Part shown: positions 24,433 to 35,200 of the stretch, one piece after another | Numbering within the stretch: position 1 is the first letter of the stretch | Layout of the letters: every line of letters starts with the position of its first letter | NCBI GenBank assembly: GCA_023313575.1 | Contig: JAJTTP010000011.1 | Location: forward strand, 1-64,000 | Source of the DNA: Eutypella sp. D-1 | Taxonomy: Eukaryota > Ascomycota > Sordariomycetes > Xylariales > Diatrypaceae | Direction of reading: 5' to 3' | DNA length: 64,000 bases | Notes under the pieces: model-generated | Told to the model about the DNA's origin: nothing | Seen by the model: only the letters and a program-made list of their open reading frames with translations | The model's database searches: none | Position numbers and translations under genes: made by a program

Positions 24433-25153
24433 TGCGCGCGATTGACCGTCGTAGTGGTGACGGAGGAGGTCTGAGGATTTCCTAAATGTCGATGTCGGCC
24501 GTCATTAGTTTTGAGTATTTAATAGAGAAAGAAAGAAAGAAAGAAAGAGGCCTTGAGAGCTTCTTTTCGTCCGAGTAATAATTAATTTGGTATGTTATCT
24601 ATGTTTTAAGCGGAAGCTAATAACAATCAGGTGGGCGGGCAGTCATCGAATGATTGATCGGATCGACCCCTTCAATCCTGCCTACCTAAGCTAAAGAGCT
24701 GACAAGCTAAGAAGAAGAAAAAAAAAAGGTCGAGCAGGGATGATGACGGATCGCCGCTGCTGCTGCTGCTGCGGGTTGATCCCTGTTCACCACATCGGGA
24801 TTTGGGGGCCATCAATCGCTGAATTGCTGTGGCTTGTCAAGCTTGTCGTGGCTTGCTATGTCCCTTCCCCGGCCCGAGTGGAGATTCACCAGCCACAGAC
24901 AGCATTTTGGATTTACACGGCGCGCCGCCGCCGGACGGGATAGCCAAGACACGGAAGACGGCAATTGCCGGGGTTTTGGTCTTCTCTTTTCTGAACCCGG
25001 CGGCGCCCCGTTTCTTCTTCAAAACAGATAGAAAAAGGTGCGATAGGGCATTAGGTGAAATAGAGAAGGGCGGGAAGTGTTTTAGCTCTTTTTGTTTGCC
25101 TTTTATTTGTTTTGATTCTCATTAAAAAAAGAAAAGAAAAAACCTCACTCACC
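24433..25153. other. COQ5 upstream region
   Basis: Promoter and leader of COQ5 on the minus strand. It carries a (GAAA)n tract at 24525-24549, and purine runs and a CTG repeat near 24,755-24,770. No coding gene is supported. Confidence 0.55.
24525..24549. repeat. (GAAA)n microsatellite
   Basis: Six tandem GAAA units about 95 bp upstream of the COQ5 start codon. Confidence 0.85.
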
Positions 25154-25324
25154 TCAGGCCTGATTGTCCGCCTCGGCACCCTGCTCCTCCCGCGCCCGCC
25201 GAGTCTCGAGCATCGTCCGCGCGAACATATTCACCATATTCCGCCCCTGGTACCCCAGTAAACCCGCCACCATGAGCAGCATGACCACTGTTATACCGAT
25301 CGCTACGTTCGGGCCTGTTGCCAT
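25154..25324 (-). CDS. Small single-pass membrane protein (56 aa), unknown function
   Basis: A single-exon minus-strand frame from ATG at 25324 to TGA at 25154 encodes 56 aa. Residues about 6-24 (NVAIGITVVMLLMVAGLLG) form a strongly hydrophobic helix. A basic/amphipathic stretch follows (YQGRNMVNMFARTMLETRRAREEQ) and then an acidic tail. Hydrophobicity is confined to one frame, codon use is GC-biased at third positions, and the start follows CCAAGACA; this argues for a real gene. Topology resembles small mitochondrial inner-membrane or ER proteins, but I recognise no family. A strong donor-like GTGAGT lies just after the stop, so a longer spliced variant cannot be excluded. Confidence 0.5.
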   Translation of the reverse strand: MATGPNVAIGITVVMLLMVAGLLGYQGRNMVNMFARTMLETRRAREEQGAEADNQA

Positions 25325-26674
25325 TGTCTTGGTGCATTTATTGATCTGATCTGGTCTGGTCTGATGTCTGATGTCTGCTGTCCGATCGGGGTGATCTGAA
25401 GTGATATGAGAGGGCTTGGGATGGGGTGCGTGTTATGTGGTAGGTAGTTCTTTGTCTGTTTTTGGTGTTGTATTGATGATGTTAACTGTATCTGTGCCTG
25501 TGTGTGCCTGTAGGAAGATGCGACTGGAGATGAAGGTGATTACTGTTATTTCCTGTTGTTGCTGTCGTCTACCTTGTTTACATGGAAACTACTCAAGGTC
25601 AAAGGTATATTGTTATCGCTATGGTAAAGGTTATTCGTTTACTTTTAGCGAGGGGCATAAGGAGCTCAGAGGCAGCAGAAACCTCTAGCATTGGCATAAC
25701 CAAAGGGAAGCTATACATGCACTTGATTATTCGATTTTGTAATTAACATTATCTAGTGTTACGTCGTGTCCATATAGCTCAACTATTACTCCGATATTAC
25801 AACATTCAATAGCTAGTACACATGCCCAGATAAATGTATTATATCCAAGAGGCTGAGTTACTACCTAAAGCCCAAGGTTGAGAGTAATGATAACCTCAAG
25901 ATGTAGGCAAGAGGTGCACTCTAAGATTAGCTATCAATAGCTATCCAACTTAGGTCCATATTTACCTACCTAAGTAGGGAAGAAGTATATACAGATTGCA
26001 GATGAGGCTATATATGGTCACAGGTTACCTAGGTAGCAAACTTCATTTGATACTTCTGTAAAGTAACGACAGAGATGATTGATGCCGATCTGGTTATGTC
26101 AACAATTTATGCCCGTATACCATGCAAGTCTGATATGTGTTATCACCTACTGATATACACACACATATATCCATGAATATACTTCGAGGTCTGGACCGCC
26201 AGCGCCAGCCCAGCCGGTCCTAGTTAGGTCCAGTGGTGGTAGCGTGGTCTGGGGAAACATGGGCATTGCCGGATGTGCCCGGGGCAGCATGGGTAGGGAA
26301 TTTGGCGGCTGAAACCCCACCAAAACTAGTACCGATCTTAGGAAGCAACGAAGCATCATTAGAGCTCTAGGTAGGTACAAGTACCAGTACCCGTGGACAC
26401 TCTAGGTGTTGTAGCCCCACTGTTATTGGATATCATCGGCGGCTGCCGCAGCGCTTTGCTTCGGCCCAAGTCGGCTTCTCATGACGTTGTCCAGTCGGTA
26501 TCGGCTTCGAAATAATAGGAATGCCGAATGTCATTGTTGCACCCAAATTAGAAACAACAATGCCCATTGTTCCTGAGTTGTCATCTTTTTTGGAAACTTT
26601 GGTCCTTCCAAATACCACGCCGAGCTTCCATCCACTCCCTAGCCCCTTTAGCTCGGCTATGATATAGCATCACA
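25325..26674. other. Divergent intergenic region before BCKDHA
   Basis: This is the shared upstream region of the small membrane-protein gene (-) and the E1-alpha gene (+). It is AT-rich with CCTAGGTA words near 25,965, 26,025 and 26,370. I see no additional gene. The immediate BCKDHA upstream has a TATGATATA word at about 26,656. Confidence 0.55.
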
Positions 26675-28090
26675 ATGAGCGCTCGACTGCTCCCTAGGCG
26701 ATTGGCCGCTAGTCTGCGTCACCGCGGGATCCCAGCCCTCGTCCCACGAGCGGGCACGAGAGCTGCCAGCAGCATTTCCCAGCGGCCCGGCTCCAGCCAT
26801 GTATCCTTCCCCGGCGCCGTCAAGAGTGCTTTCACGAGCGACCTCAAGTTCGCGTTGACTTCTGACTACCCAGCGCTGCCGACATACAGGGTCGTCGATC
26901 AAGATGGCAATATCGTCGACCAATCATTTAAGCAGGATCTCAGCGACGAAGAGGTCGTCAAGCTGTATAAGACGATGTTGTCTATCTCCATCATGGATGT
27001 CATCATGTTCGACGCCCAGCGGCAGGGTCGCCTGAGCTTTTATATGGTATCGGCGGGCGAGGAAGCCATCAGCGTTGGGTCTGCGTCCGTGTTGGACATG
27101 AGCGATGTTATATTCTGCCAATATCGCGAACAGGGCGTATTCGCGCAGCGCGGGTTCTCGTTGGACGACTTCATGAACCAGCTCTTTGCGAACAAGAAAG
27201 ATCCCGGGAAGGGCAGGAATATGCCCGTCCATTACGGGAGCAAAGACCTCAACATCGTAAGAATGCATACATTCCATGAATACTTATGAGCATTATGCTA
27301 ACGGGCGATTTCGCAGCACACAATCTCGTCACCTCTAGCAACGCAGATCCCACACGCCGCCGGGGCTGCGTACGGCCTGAAGATGCAGCGTATCAACGAC
27401 CCGTCTCTTCCACCACGAGTTGCTGTCGTATTCTTTGGCGAGGGGGCCGCTAGCGAGGGCGACTTCCACGCCGCGCTGAATATTGCTGCCACCCGATCCT
27501 GCCCCGTGGTCTTCATATGCCGAAACAACGGATACGCGATCTCGACCCCCACCCTGGAGCAGTACCGGGGCGACGGCATAGCCAGCCGAGGAATAGGCTA
27601 TGGGATCGACACCGTAAGAGTGGATGGGAACGACATCTGGGCGGTGAGGGAGGTGACGAGGAAAGCGAAGGAAATGGCATTGGAGGACGGGGGCCGGCCG
27701 ATCCTGATCGAGGCCATGAGCTACCGCGTCAGCCACCACAGCACGTCGGACGACTCGTTCGCGTACCGGGCGCGGGTGGAGGTGGAGGACTGGAAGCGGC
27801 GGGACAACCCGATAGCGCGGCTCCGGAAGTACATGGAAGCGAAGGGGTTCTGGGACGAGGCGCGCGAGAAGGAGGCGCGCGACGCTATCCGCCGCGACGT
27901 GCTCCGCGCGTTCTCCCGCGCCGAGCGCGAGAAGAAGCCCCCGCTGCGCGCCATGTTCGAGGATGTCTACGAGGACCTCACGCCCGACCTCCGCGCCCAG
28001 GTCGCCGAGCTCAGGGACCATCTCGAGCGCTACCCCGATGAGTATGACCTCAGCGAGTACGAGGGCGGCATCGACACGCTCAAACCGTGA
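26675..28090 (+). CDS. BCKDHA: Branched-chain 2-oxoacid dehydrogenase E1 alpha subunit, mitochondrial
   Basis: Exons 26675..27256 and 27317..28090 join in phase 0 to give 451 aa. This thiamine-diphosphate enzyme subunit decarboxylates 2-oxoacids from valine, leucine and isoleucine in the mitochondrial matrix. Residues 1-45 are Arg/Ala/Ser-rich, a presequence. Signatures are YPALPTYRVVDQDGNIVD, YKTMLSISIMDVIMFDAQRQGR, SAGEEAISVGSA, FCQYREQGV, GKGRNMPVHYGSK, ISSPLATQIPHAAGAAYG, and the ThDP motif GEGAASEGDFHAALN (235-249) ending in NNGYAIS. The regulatory loop HHSTSDDSFAYR (334-345) matches the segment phosphorylated by BCKD kinase in animals. The intron (60 nt) separates LNI from HTISSPL. No E1 beta or E2 gene is nearby. 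Confidence 0.94.
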
Positions 28091-29675
28091 TTTCTTTTTT
28101 TTTCTCTTCTTCGAATTACGGAGTAGGGGTAGAGTCGGACGAACTACTATAGCATCACCATATTCCATATAGGCCCCCAGCGTGTTTACATAATTTAGAA
28201 GGATTGAACTGTCTATATACTTTAGTCATATTGGCAATATTGACATCACATGCGACGAACCCAAGCCCAATCATAACCATCACCCGTAACCCCCCAAAAA
28301 AGAGTCCTAGATAGGAGGAGTTTTACACGTTCTGTAACATGCCGGCGGAACAAGACGTTTCATGTGATTTGATAGGGGCCACGTCTGACTCCGAACATTG
28401 ACAACCTGGGCGACGCGGCTTCGCTAGCGATATGTCCGTACCCAGGACGTTACGTCTCGAGCGGTTCATTGGGACGAAGAGACATGTTATTAGGTTATAT
28501 CGGCCATTAGTGATGGGGGGGGTTTATGAAGTACGTAGGCATCGATATCACGATCGATCACGACCGCCTTTGTCAAGGTAGAGAGCAATATCGATCGAAA
28601 CACCCGACCCCTCGCCCCCCCTCCTTACCGTGCCAAGGGAGTTGCAGCGGCACAGGTGCACTTCCATGGAAGTATTCTGCAGATACCTACCTGTATTCCA
28701 CCGGCGACATAATTATTACTACCAGTTGCCAGGCAGGTACCTAGCCTTAGTAGGTATCAGACAGACCCACTCCACATATGGTGGACATGTCGGAGGAGTT
28801 TGACTTAGCCCCGATGGGGGGGTTCTTATTAGGTGAGAGGGGGAGGGGTGAATGGATGTCACTGTTACATCAAACTTCTCACCCCTACTTAGTCTAGGTA
28901 CACACTTAGCAGGAGCGGGCGGGCGGGTAGGTACCTAGGTAGGTAGGCAGTAGGCGGGCATGAACAGCACTGGAACTAATAACCTGCAAACTTGTATGTA
29001 CCTAGGTATCATCTATACGTACGACCCACTGTGGTGGACCAACCTTATGATGGCAATATGTAGATAAATTGGGTTAGGAACCTTGGAAGCTAGAGGTAGT
29101 AGGTAGGTGCGGGAAGTAGAGTACGTAAAATGTACTAACATTGGATACCTAAGTAGGTACTAACATTGGAAGCAAGCGCCGCCGATGAAATGTGCAAATC
29201 CGCCTGCGGGCAACTCATGTAACGAAACTCTCGTTACATGCCTACCTCCTACATCTATGTATACTTCCTCTACCTAGTATCTATAAGTAGCTCTAGTTTA
29301 GGTAACTATCTGTCAGCGGGTACTTATCCGACTAACCTCCTGGGACTCCAACCCTGGAACTCCAACCCTGGAACTTAAACCTCTTCCACCACCTGGGCAG
29401 CTTACCCAGCCAGTATTTCACCTACCTACTCTGTCACCCAGCCAGTACCAGTACTTTTGAGAGGTAAACTGACTCCAACCCATAAACTCAACACCAAAAA
29501 CCCACCTACGACATCACCATCATCATCCCCTCACTCAACTACTACTACCACCACCACCGCCACCACCACGATCCCGCTTGGCTATTCGTTACATTCGTTG
29601 TCACGATACACGATTCACACGATCCACGATAACGCACCGCCAAGTGTCTTATATAACAACCCTACTTTAGTAGGA

Positions 29676-29768
29676 CAGAGGGGAGAGAGAGAGAGAGAGA
29701 AAGAGAAAGAGAGGACCAAACCAGAGGAGAAAGAGAGAGGGAGAGATAGAGATAGAGATAGAGATAGG
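29676..29768. repeat. Polypurine GA/GATA tract
   Basis: About 90 nt of nearly pure purine on the plus strand: GAGAGA runs, GAAAGA, then four GAGATA units at the end. It is a candidate for triplex (H-DNA) structure or a GA-rich promoter element. Confidence 0.85.
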
Positions 29769-30713
29769 ACGAGGTGAAAAGGGGGGGCAACTGACTTCGG
29801 TTGAAGAACTGCCGGAGCCGATACTATTTGCTTTTCGTCCGATCGAGTTGCCGGAACTGTAGTTGAAACACCCAAAGGTCCCCGAATCGAAAGGAGGAAG
29901 ATTAAAATCAATCCCATCTGCTTCTATAATCCTTCTTTTCAAATTTTTGTTAAAAAGGAAAACATTTGCAATCTCCATCGAGGCAAGAAAAACCTTTATC
30001 ACCAATAATCAATCAACGACCGACCTGAACCGAATCGCCGACCGTCTTTTTTTCTTCCTCCCCTTCCCTACACGCACATATACCCGACACGCACATACAG
30101 ATACACACACAGATACACGCACAAATACAGACACGGGGGCACACAGACACACACACATACATAATCTAGACACACATCTCCACTCAGCCCAGCCATCCAT
30201 CCATCTAGCCAGCCATACAGCGATACAGCCAGCCCGCCCGACTGCTGCCCAGGTCCCCCCTTTTGCCCTGCCTGCCTCATGGCGTAATCCATGGCAGACC
30301 GAACCTCTATTGCTGCTGCGAAATCGCGCTCCCGATCGGCCGTCTACCACGATCCCCAAGTGCGACTTCCAACGTCACCCGACACCGACAACCCAGCATC
30401 AGCAACAGTAACAGCAACAGAAACAACAGCAACAACAACAACAACGCCAGCTCCGGCTCCGGTATCAACATCCCCCTCATCATCCGCAGCCACAGCAACG
30501 GCATCAACATCAACACCGTCTGCGCCGTCAGCCTTACGATCCCGAACCGGGACAAGTACTCAGAGGTATGTGTGGTATAATATATACTATTTTCTTTTTT
30601 TAACATGTTCTTCACTCCCCTTTTTGACGTGTTGTTTATATCATAACCTTCACCTACCTACATATATGTATCCAACTACCCTACCCAAGTACCTACCTAA
30701 AAGACAGAGAGAG

Positions 30714-30730
30714 AGAGAGAGAGAGAGAGA
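30714..30730. repeat. (GA)n microsatellite
   Basis: Uninterrupted GA dinucleotides. Confidence 0.85.
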
Positions 30731-31780
30731 CGGAGCACACTTGACATTTAATCCATCTCGGAACACCTTGTTGGATGTCCGTCATACTCGGGCAGGATAA
30801 CCAAAGTTGGTATTCCATTCCGGGGAGGGAAAAGCATCACAGCTTTGAAAATCCGCATATCATCATCATCCCTCTCCTCGATCACATATCCATAGAATCA
30901 AATCCATGGATCCATAGACCCATGAAAACAAACACCCGCAAGCAAACCTTTCCCTTGGGTACCTAATCCAAGGTGGCAGCATACCTACCTAGCCTTAATC
31001 ACCTACAATCTGTTACTTCCAAGGTTGTATGTATAGGACGGTTCCTATTGTAAGGCTCCAACCTATATTTTAACCTGTATGGATGTTTGATGATAATAAG
31101 GTTATCATCGACCATTATCTCAACCATTATCTCTCATTCGTCGCACCTGCCATGACCACCGCTGGGTTCCGGTTACTACTTGGGTACTCATCTCGTCATC
31201 ATTATTCTCTGCTTAGGTGGTTTTTTTTTGTTCTTTTCTTTCCTTCCATCGACAATCACGTTTAGGCCTGCTGCTATCCTACCTATTCTTCTGCTTCTAT
31301 ACGAGTACCTGAGCACTTGAACAACACCTAAACACCTTAACACTTAAAGCATCCAACCATCTCATCTACCTCCTAACTCAATTATCCTGGCACCAACAGG
31401 AACCAACCCACTTGTTTCTACCTACATACTTTCAAAAGAGCAACACCACCACCACCACTGCCACCACCATCGTCGTCGTGATCACCATTATCCTCATCCT
31501 CATTCATCTTCTCCCCTTCAACCTGCTATCCTGCAATCTACATAACTCGCCATTAGCTGAAAGGAGGGCGAGCTTGAGACGTGTGTGATTGCTGGCCTTG
31601 ACGCCGTATGACATGACCCAAGGCTTCTCCCACACCTCTCGTGCTCTTTGTCACACATTACCTAATCACATAACAACTATTTTATGGTCCATCTTGTCAT
31701 CTCGTCTATATTCGTACGGACTATCTACGTTTGAGGAATTTCCCTAAGTTACGAGGCAGCCACAATAAGTGAACCTAAAA

Positions 31781-31816
31781 AATCTGGAAAATCTGGAAAA
31801 TCTAGAAAATCTGGAA
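31781..31816. repeat. AAAATCTGG tandem repeat
   Basis: Four copies of an AAAATCTGG-type unit in a row, the third varied to TCTAG, about 450 bp upstream of the UFD4 start. Confidence 0.85.
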
Positions 31817-32099
31817 TTTTGTTGATGCCGAGCCCATTATTGCGGAACCACCCCTCGTTTTCCCACCTTGATCCTTAGTTCATGTCCCATGTCCCTTGTC
31901 CACATGTTTTCAACCTTGTCGGCCGGGTCATTTAAGTCATTTAATTAGGTGCATCCTCAGCAGCCTCGAGATCATCTAAAAATTTCAGCTCTTTTCTACT
32001 TTTTCTAAGACTCCCCCCCAAAACTCGGAAAGCATTCCTTTTCTCACTCTTTGTTCATCACTCTGACCCTTGAACACCCTTCAAGACCCTTTGCACCTC

Positions 32100-32175
32100 A
32101 TACTCCATTCCATACTCCACTCTCCACTTTCCACTCCACTCTCCACTTTCCACTCCACTCTCCACTCTCTCGACC
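32100..32175. repeat. TCCAC/TTTCCACTCCACTC imperfect repeat in UFD4 leader
   Basis: A pyrimidine-rich tract of about seven CTCCACT or TTTCCACT units ends in a poly-C run (32,176-32,187). It lies 100-170 bp upstream of the UFD4 ATG and is probably transcribed 5' leader. Confidence 0.75.
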
Positions 32176-32269
32176 CCCCCCCCCCCCATTTCCGACTTCA
32201 TTCACCACTGCAAATCTCAAGCCAAGTCTTGCGTACCACTCGGTATGCAACGGTAGCAACCATATACTC

Positions 32270-35200
32270 ATGTCTTCCAGACTCACCCGCTCCTCGGCCC
32301 GTCACGCTGCGAGCCAAGTAGCTTCTCCCGGCTCTACAGCTTCCGGTCAAGCTAATTCTTCAGCGACTCAACCAACTACCAACCAGGACTCAGACACTCC
32401 CTCATCCTCGAGAAAACGAAAGGCCCCTGCCCAGGAACACAGTCCTGCACAGCTAATAGCCCAAGGCGACCAGTCTACGACCTCGTCAGCTCGTCGTTCG
32501 AAGCGGCAGAAGGTACAAGAACCGCGACCCGAGGCTACGAATACCCGGCCATCGCCGCTACCCTCGACTCGTAGAAAGAAAGGCAAAGATACGGCTACCA
32601 TGTCTAGCCCGACGGAGTAAGCTCTCGCTAATTGGAGACCGCCGGCGCCGTGTATAGTAACTGACATTGACCTGCCCAGACCTACGCCCTCATCCGCGAT
32701 GCAGAACCCCCAAGCTTCGGCTTCAGCCTCGTCCAGCCGGAAGTCGAGTCGGACTAAGAAAAATGCTCAGACACATCAAGGTACGTCATACTACGAAGGG
32801 GATGAGCCAATTAGTGCCAATTATACTGAAAAAAATTCCCCCGTGCATAGAAGCCTCAGCAGCCTCAAGCCGGCGGTCGAAACGATCCGTTAGCAACAAT
32901 CCCACGCCGTCGGATCAAGACACAACCATGACAGGGACCGACGATCACACAAGCGAAGCGGAACCCCCACCCCCACCTCCCCCTCCTGCCCATGACCCTG
33001 ATGATGACAGCGATGATAACGACGACGATGATGACGACGAGGCGCGTCGCCACTTCGACGATGACGACGATCCGTTCGGCGGGTTTGGCGGTCCAGGTGG
33101 CCCAGGTGGTCTTACGAGCACACTTAGAGCACTGACCGGCATGATGTCGGGTATATCGGCGAGACTGCGCGAGATCCTCAACAACATTCGACAGAAAGAC
33201 GATCCTACTATACAGGTTATCGCTTTGCAAGAGCTCTCCGAGATACTCTTGGTCTCCAACGAGGACAACCTATCTGGGCACTTCTCGCCCGACGCATTTG
33301 TGAAGGAGTTGGTGGCCTTGATGCAACCCAATGACTTTGGTGTTGGTGAAGAGAACTCAGAGATCATGCTTCTCGCCTGCCGATGCCTCGCAAACTTGAT
33401 GGAAGCTCTACCTGCAAGCACTGCCAATGTGGTTTATGGTGGAGCCGTTCCTGTTTTATGCCAGAAGCTGTTGGAAATACAGTTCATTGACCTTGCTGAA
33501 CAGGCTCTCAGCACATTGGAAAAAATCTCTGTTGAGTATCCCACTAGTATCGTCCGAGAAGGCGGCTTAACCGCTTGTCTGTCGTATCTCGACTTTTTTG
33601 CAACGAGTACCCAGCGGACAGCCGTCACCACTGCTGCCAACTGTTGCCGCAACATCCCAGAGGATTCGTTCGGCGTAATCAAGGATGTCATGCCAATTCT
33701 CCTGAACGTGCTCGGCAGCAGCGACCAGCGCGTTGTCGAGCAGGCCTCCCTTTGTGTCACACGCATCATTGAAAGCTTCAAGTACCAGTCTTCAAAACTC
33801 GAAGTCCTCGTCAGCGTGGACCTCCTTAAGGCTATCCTACGACTCCTGGTCCCGGGCACGACCAACCTGATAGGCGCCAGCATCCACACCCAGTTCCTCC
33901 GCGTCCTGGCCATTACGGCTCGTGCCAGTCCCCGCCTGTCCGCCGAGCTCTTCAAGCTAAACGTAGTGGAGACTCTCTACCAGATTCTGACCGGCGTCTC
34001 TCCTCCTAGTGAGACGGAGGATGTCGCTTCGAAGCTTGACAGCGTGGTGATCATGCAAGCGTTAATTCACCGCCCCCGCGAGCAGATTATCGAGACTCTC
34101 AATGTCGTCTGCGAGTTGCTCCCAGGCTTCAAGTTGAAAGACCCTTCGTCTCCTCACATCGCCGACGTGGATATTTCTGAGCCCATCACACCCTCCTCCC
34201 TTGGTTCCCGGAGGAAGTCTTCTTCCGAGAAGCGACTTGACCTGCTAGAGGGGTGCAAGGATCAAGTTAGAAGATTCGCCTTGATCCTCTTCCCTACTCT
34301 AACAGATGCCTTCTCGAGTACGGTGAACCTCAGTGTCCGCCAGAAGGTCTTGACCGCCCAGCTTAAGATGCTTTCGAACCTGGACAAGGATATTCTAATC
34401 GATGCGCTCAAGTCCGTGCCCTACGCTTCGTTCTTAGCAGCTATCCTGTCGCAGCAGGACCATCCATCTTTAGTGATGGCGGCCATCCAGACCACTGAAC
34501 TTCTCCTAGTGCGCCTGGATGATATCTACCGCTACCAGGTGTACCGAGAAGGCGTCATTACTGAAATTACCAAGCTGGCCGCAGAATACAAAGAGCCGAA
34601 GACAGCCGAGACGACTCCTTCTCGGGACACAGACCATAGTATGGCATCGGCCGATGGTGATGAGGACAGAGTTTCCATTCACAATGACTCCGACGACGAC
34701 GACCAGGATGAAGATCGTGACGATGACCATGACGGTGACGAGGGCGACGAGGACGAGGAAGAGGAGAATGACGACGAAGATCGGGAAAATGACCGCCGTC
34801 GAGACATGTCCGGCTCACCCGTTAGCTCCGACGGTTCCACTATGTCCCTTGACGGCCCACCGCGCATGTTCGTCGCCGATGCACCGTCTATGAAAAATAA
34901 GATCGCCGAGGCTGCCAAGAAATTCTTGGAGATGCACGAGACGGAGAAGCAAGGAAAGGCCGAGAAGCAGAAGGCACAGCAGATTCTCGAGGATCTCCGA
35001 ACGCTGGCCTCCGAGATCGAGGAATTCTATCTTCGACGAACGGCCAAGAACCTTGCCCCGGAGATAGGAAAGGCGCTTTTCGAGAAATTATTGACGTACT
35101 TTGACACCGATGTGCTCGAGAGTGTCACGAGCGCCGAGTTATTGGAGTCCGGTCTTGTTCGTGTCCTAGAGCAGGTTTTCAGTAACCCGGATGAGGCTCT

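Larger units (their letters stand above)
28091..32269. other. Repeat-rich interval and UFD4 upstream region
   Basis: About 4.2 kb with no gene I can support. 28.7-29.3 kb is dense in TACCTAGGTA words. 29.46-30.55 kb has the composition of a fungal leader or low-complexity coding DNA (CAACAG, CAC, ACA repeats) with frames up to about 180 codons and no domain. One such frame, ATG at 30291 to a donor-like GTATGT at 30565, could be a short exon. 31.4-32.27 kb is C/T-rich and likely UFD4 leader. Confidence 0.45.

Noticed and set aside
23252..24445. Several plus-strand frames antisense to COQ5
   Set aside because: Compositional shadows of a GC-rich gene; the UbiE signature is on the minus strand.
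27335..28168. 277-codon minus-strand open frame over BCKDHA exon 2
   Set aside because: Antisense shadow of a GC-rich exon; the plus strand carries the clear E1-alpha signatures.
32667..32850. Extension of the main UFD4 frame upstream of 32851
   Set aside because: The upstream part is read through the introns; the first two exons in their own frame give a continuous Ser-rich N-terminus that splices in phase into 32851.
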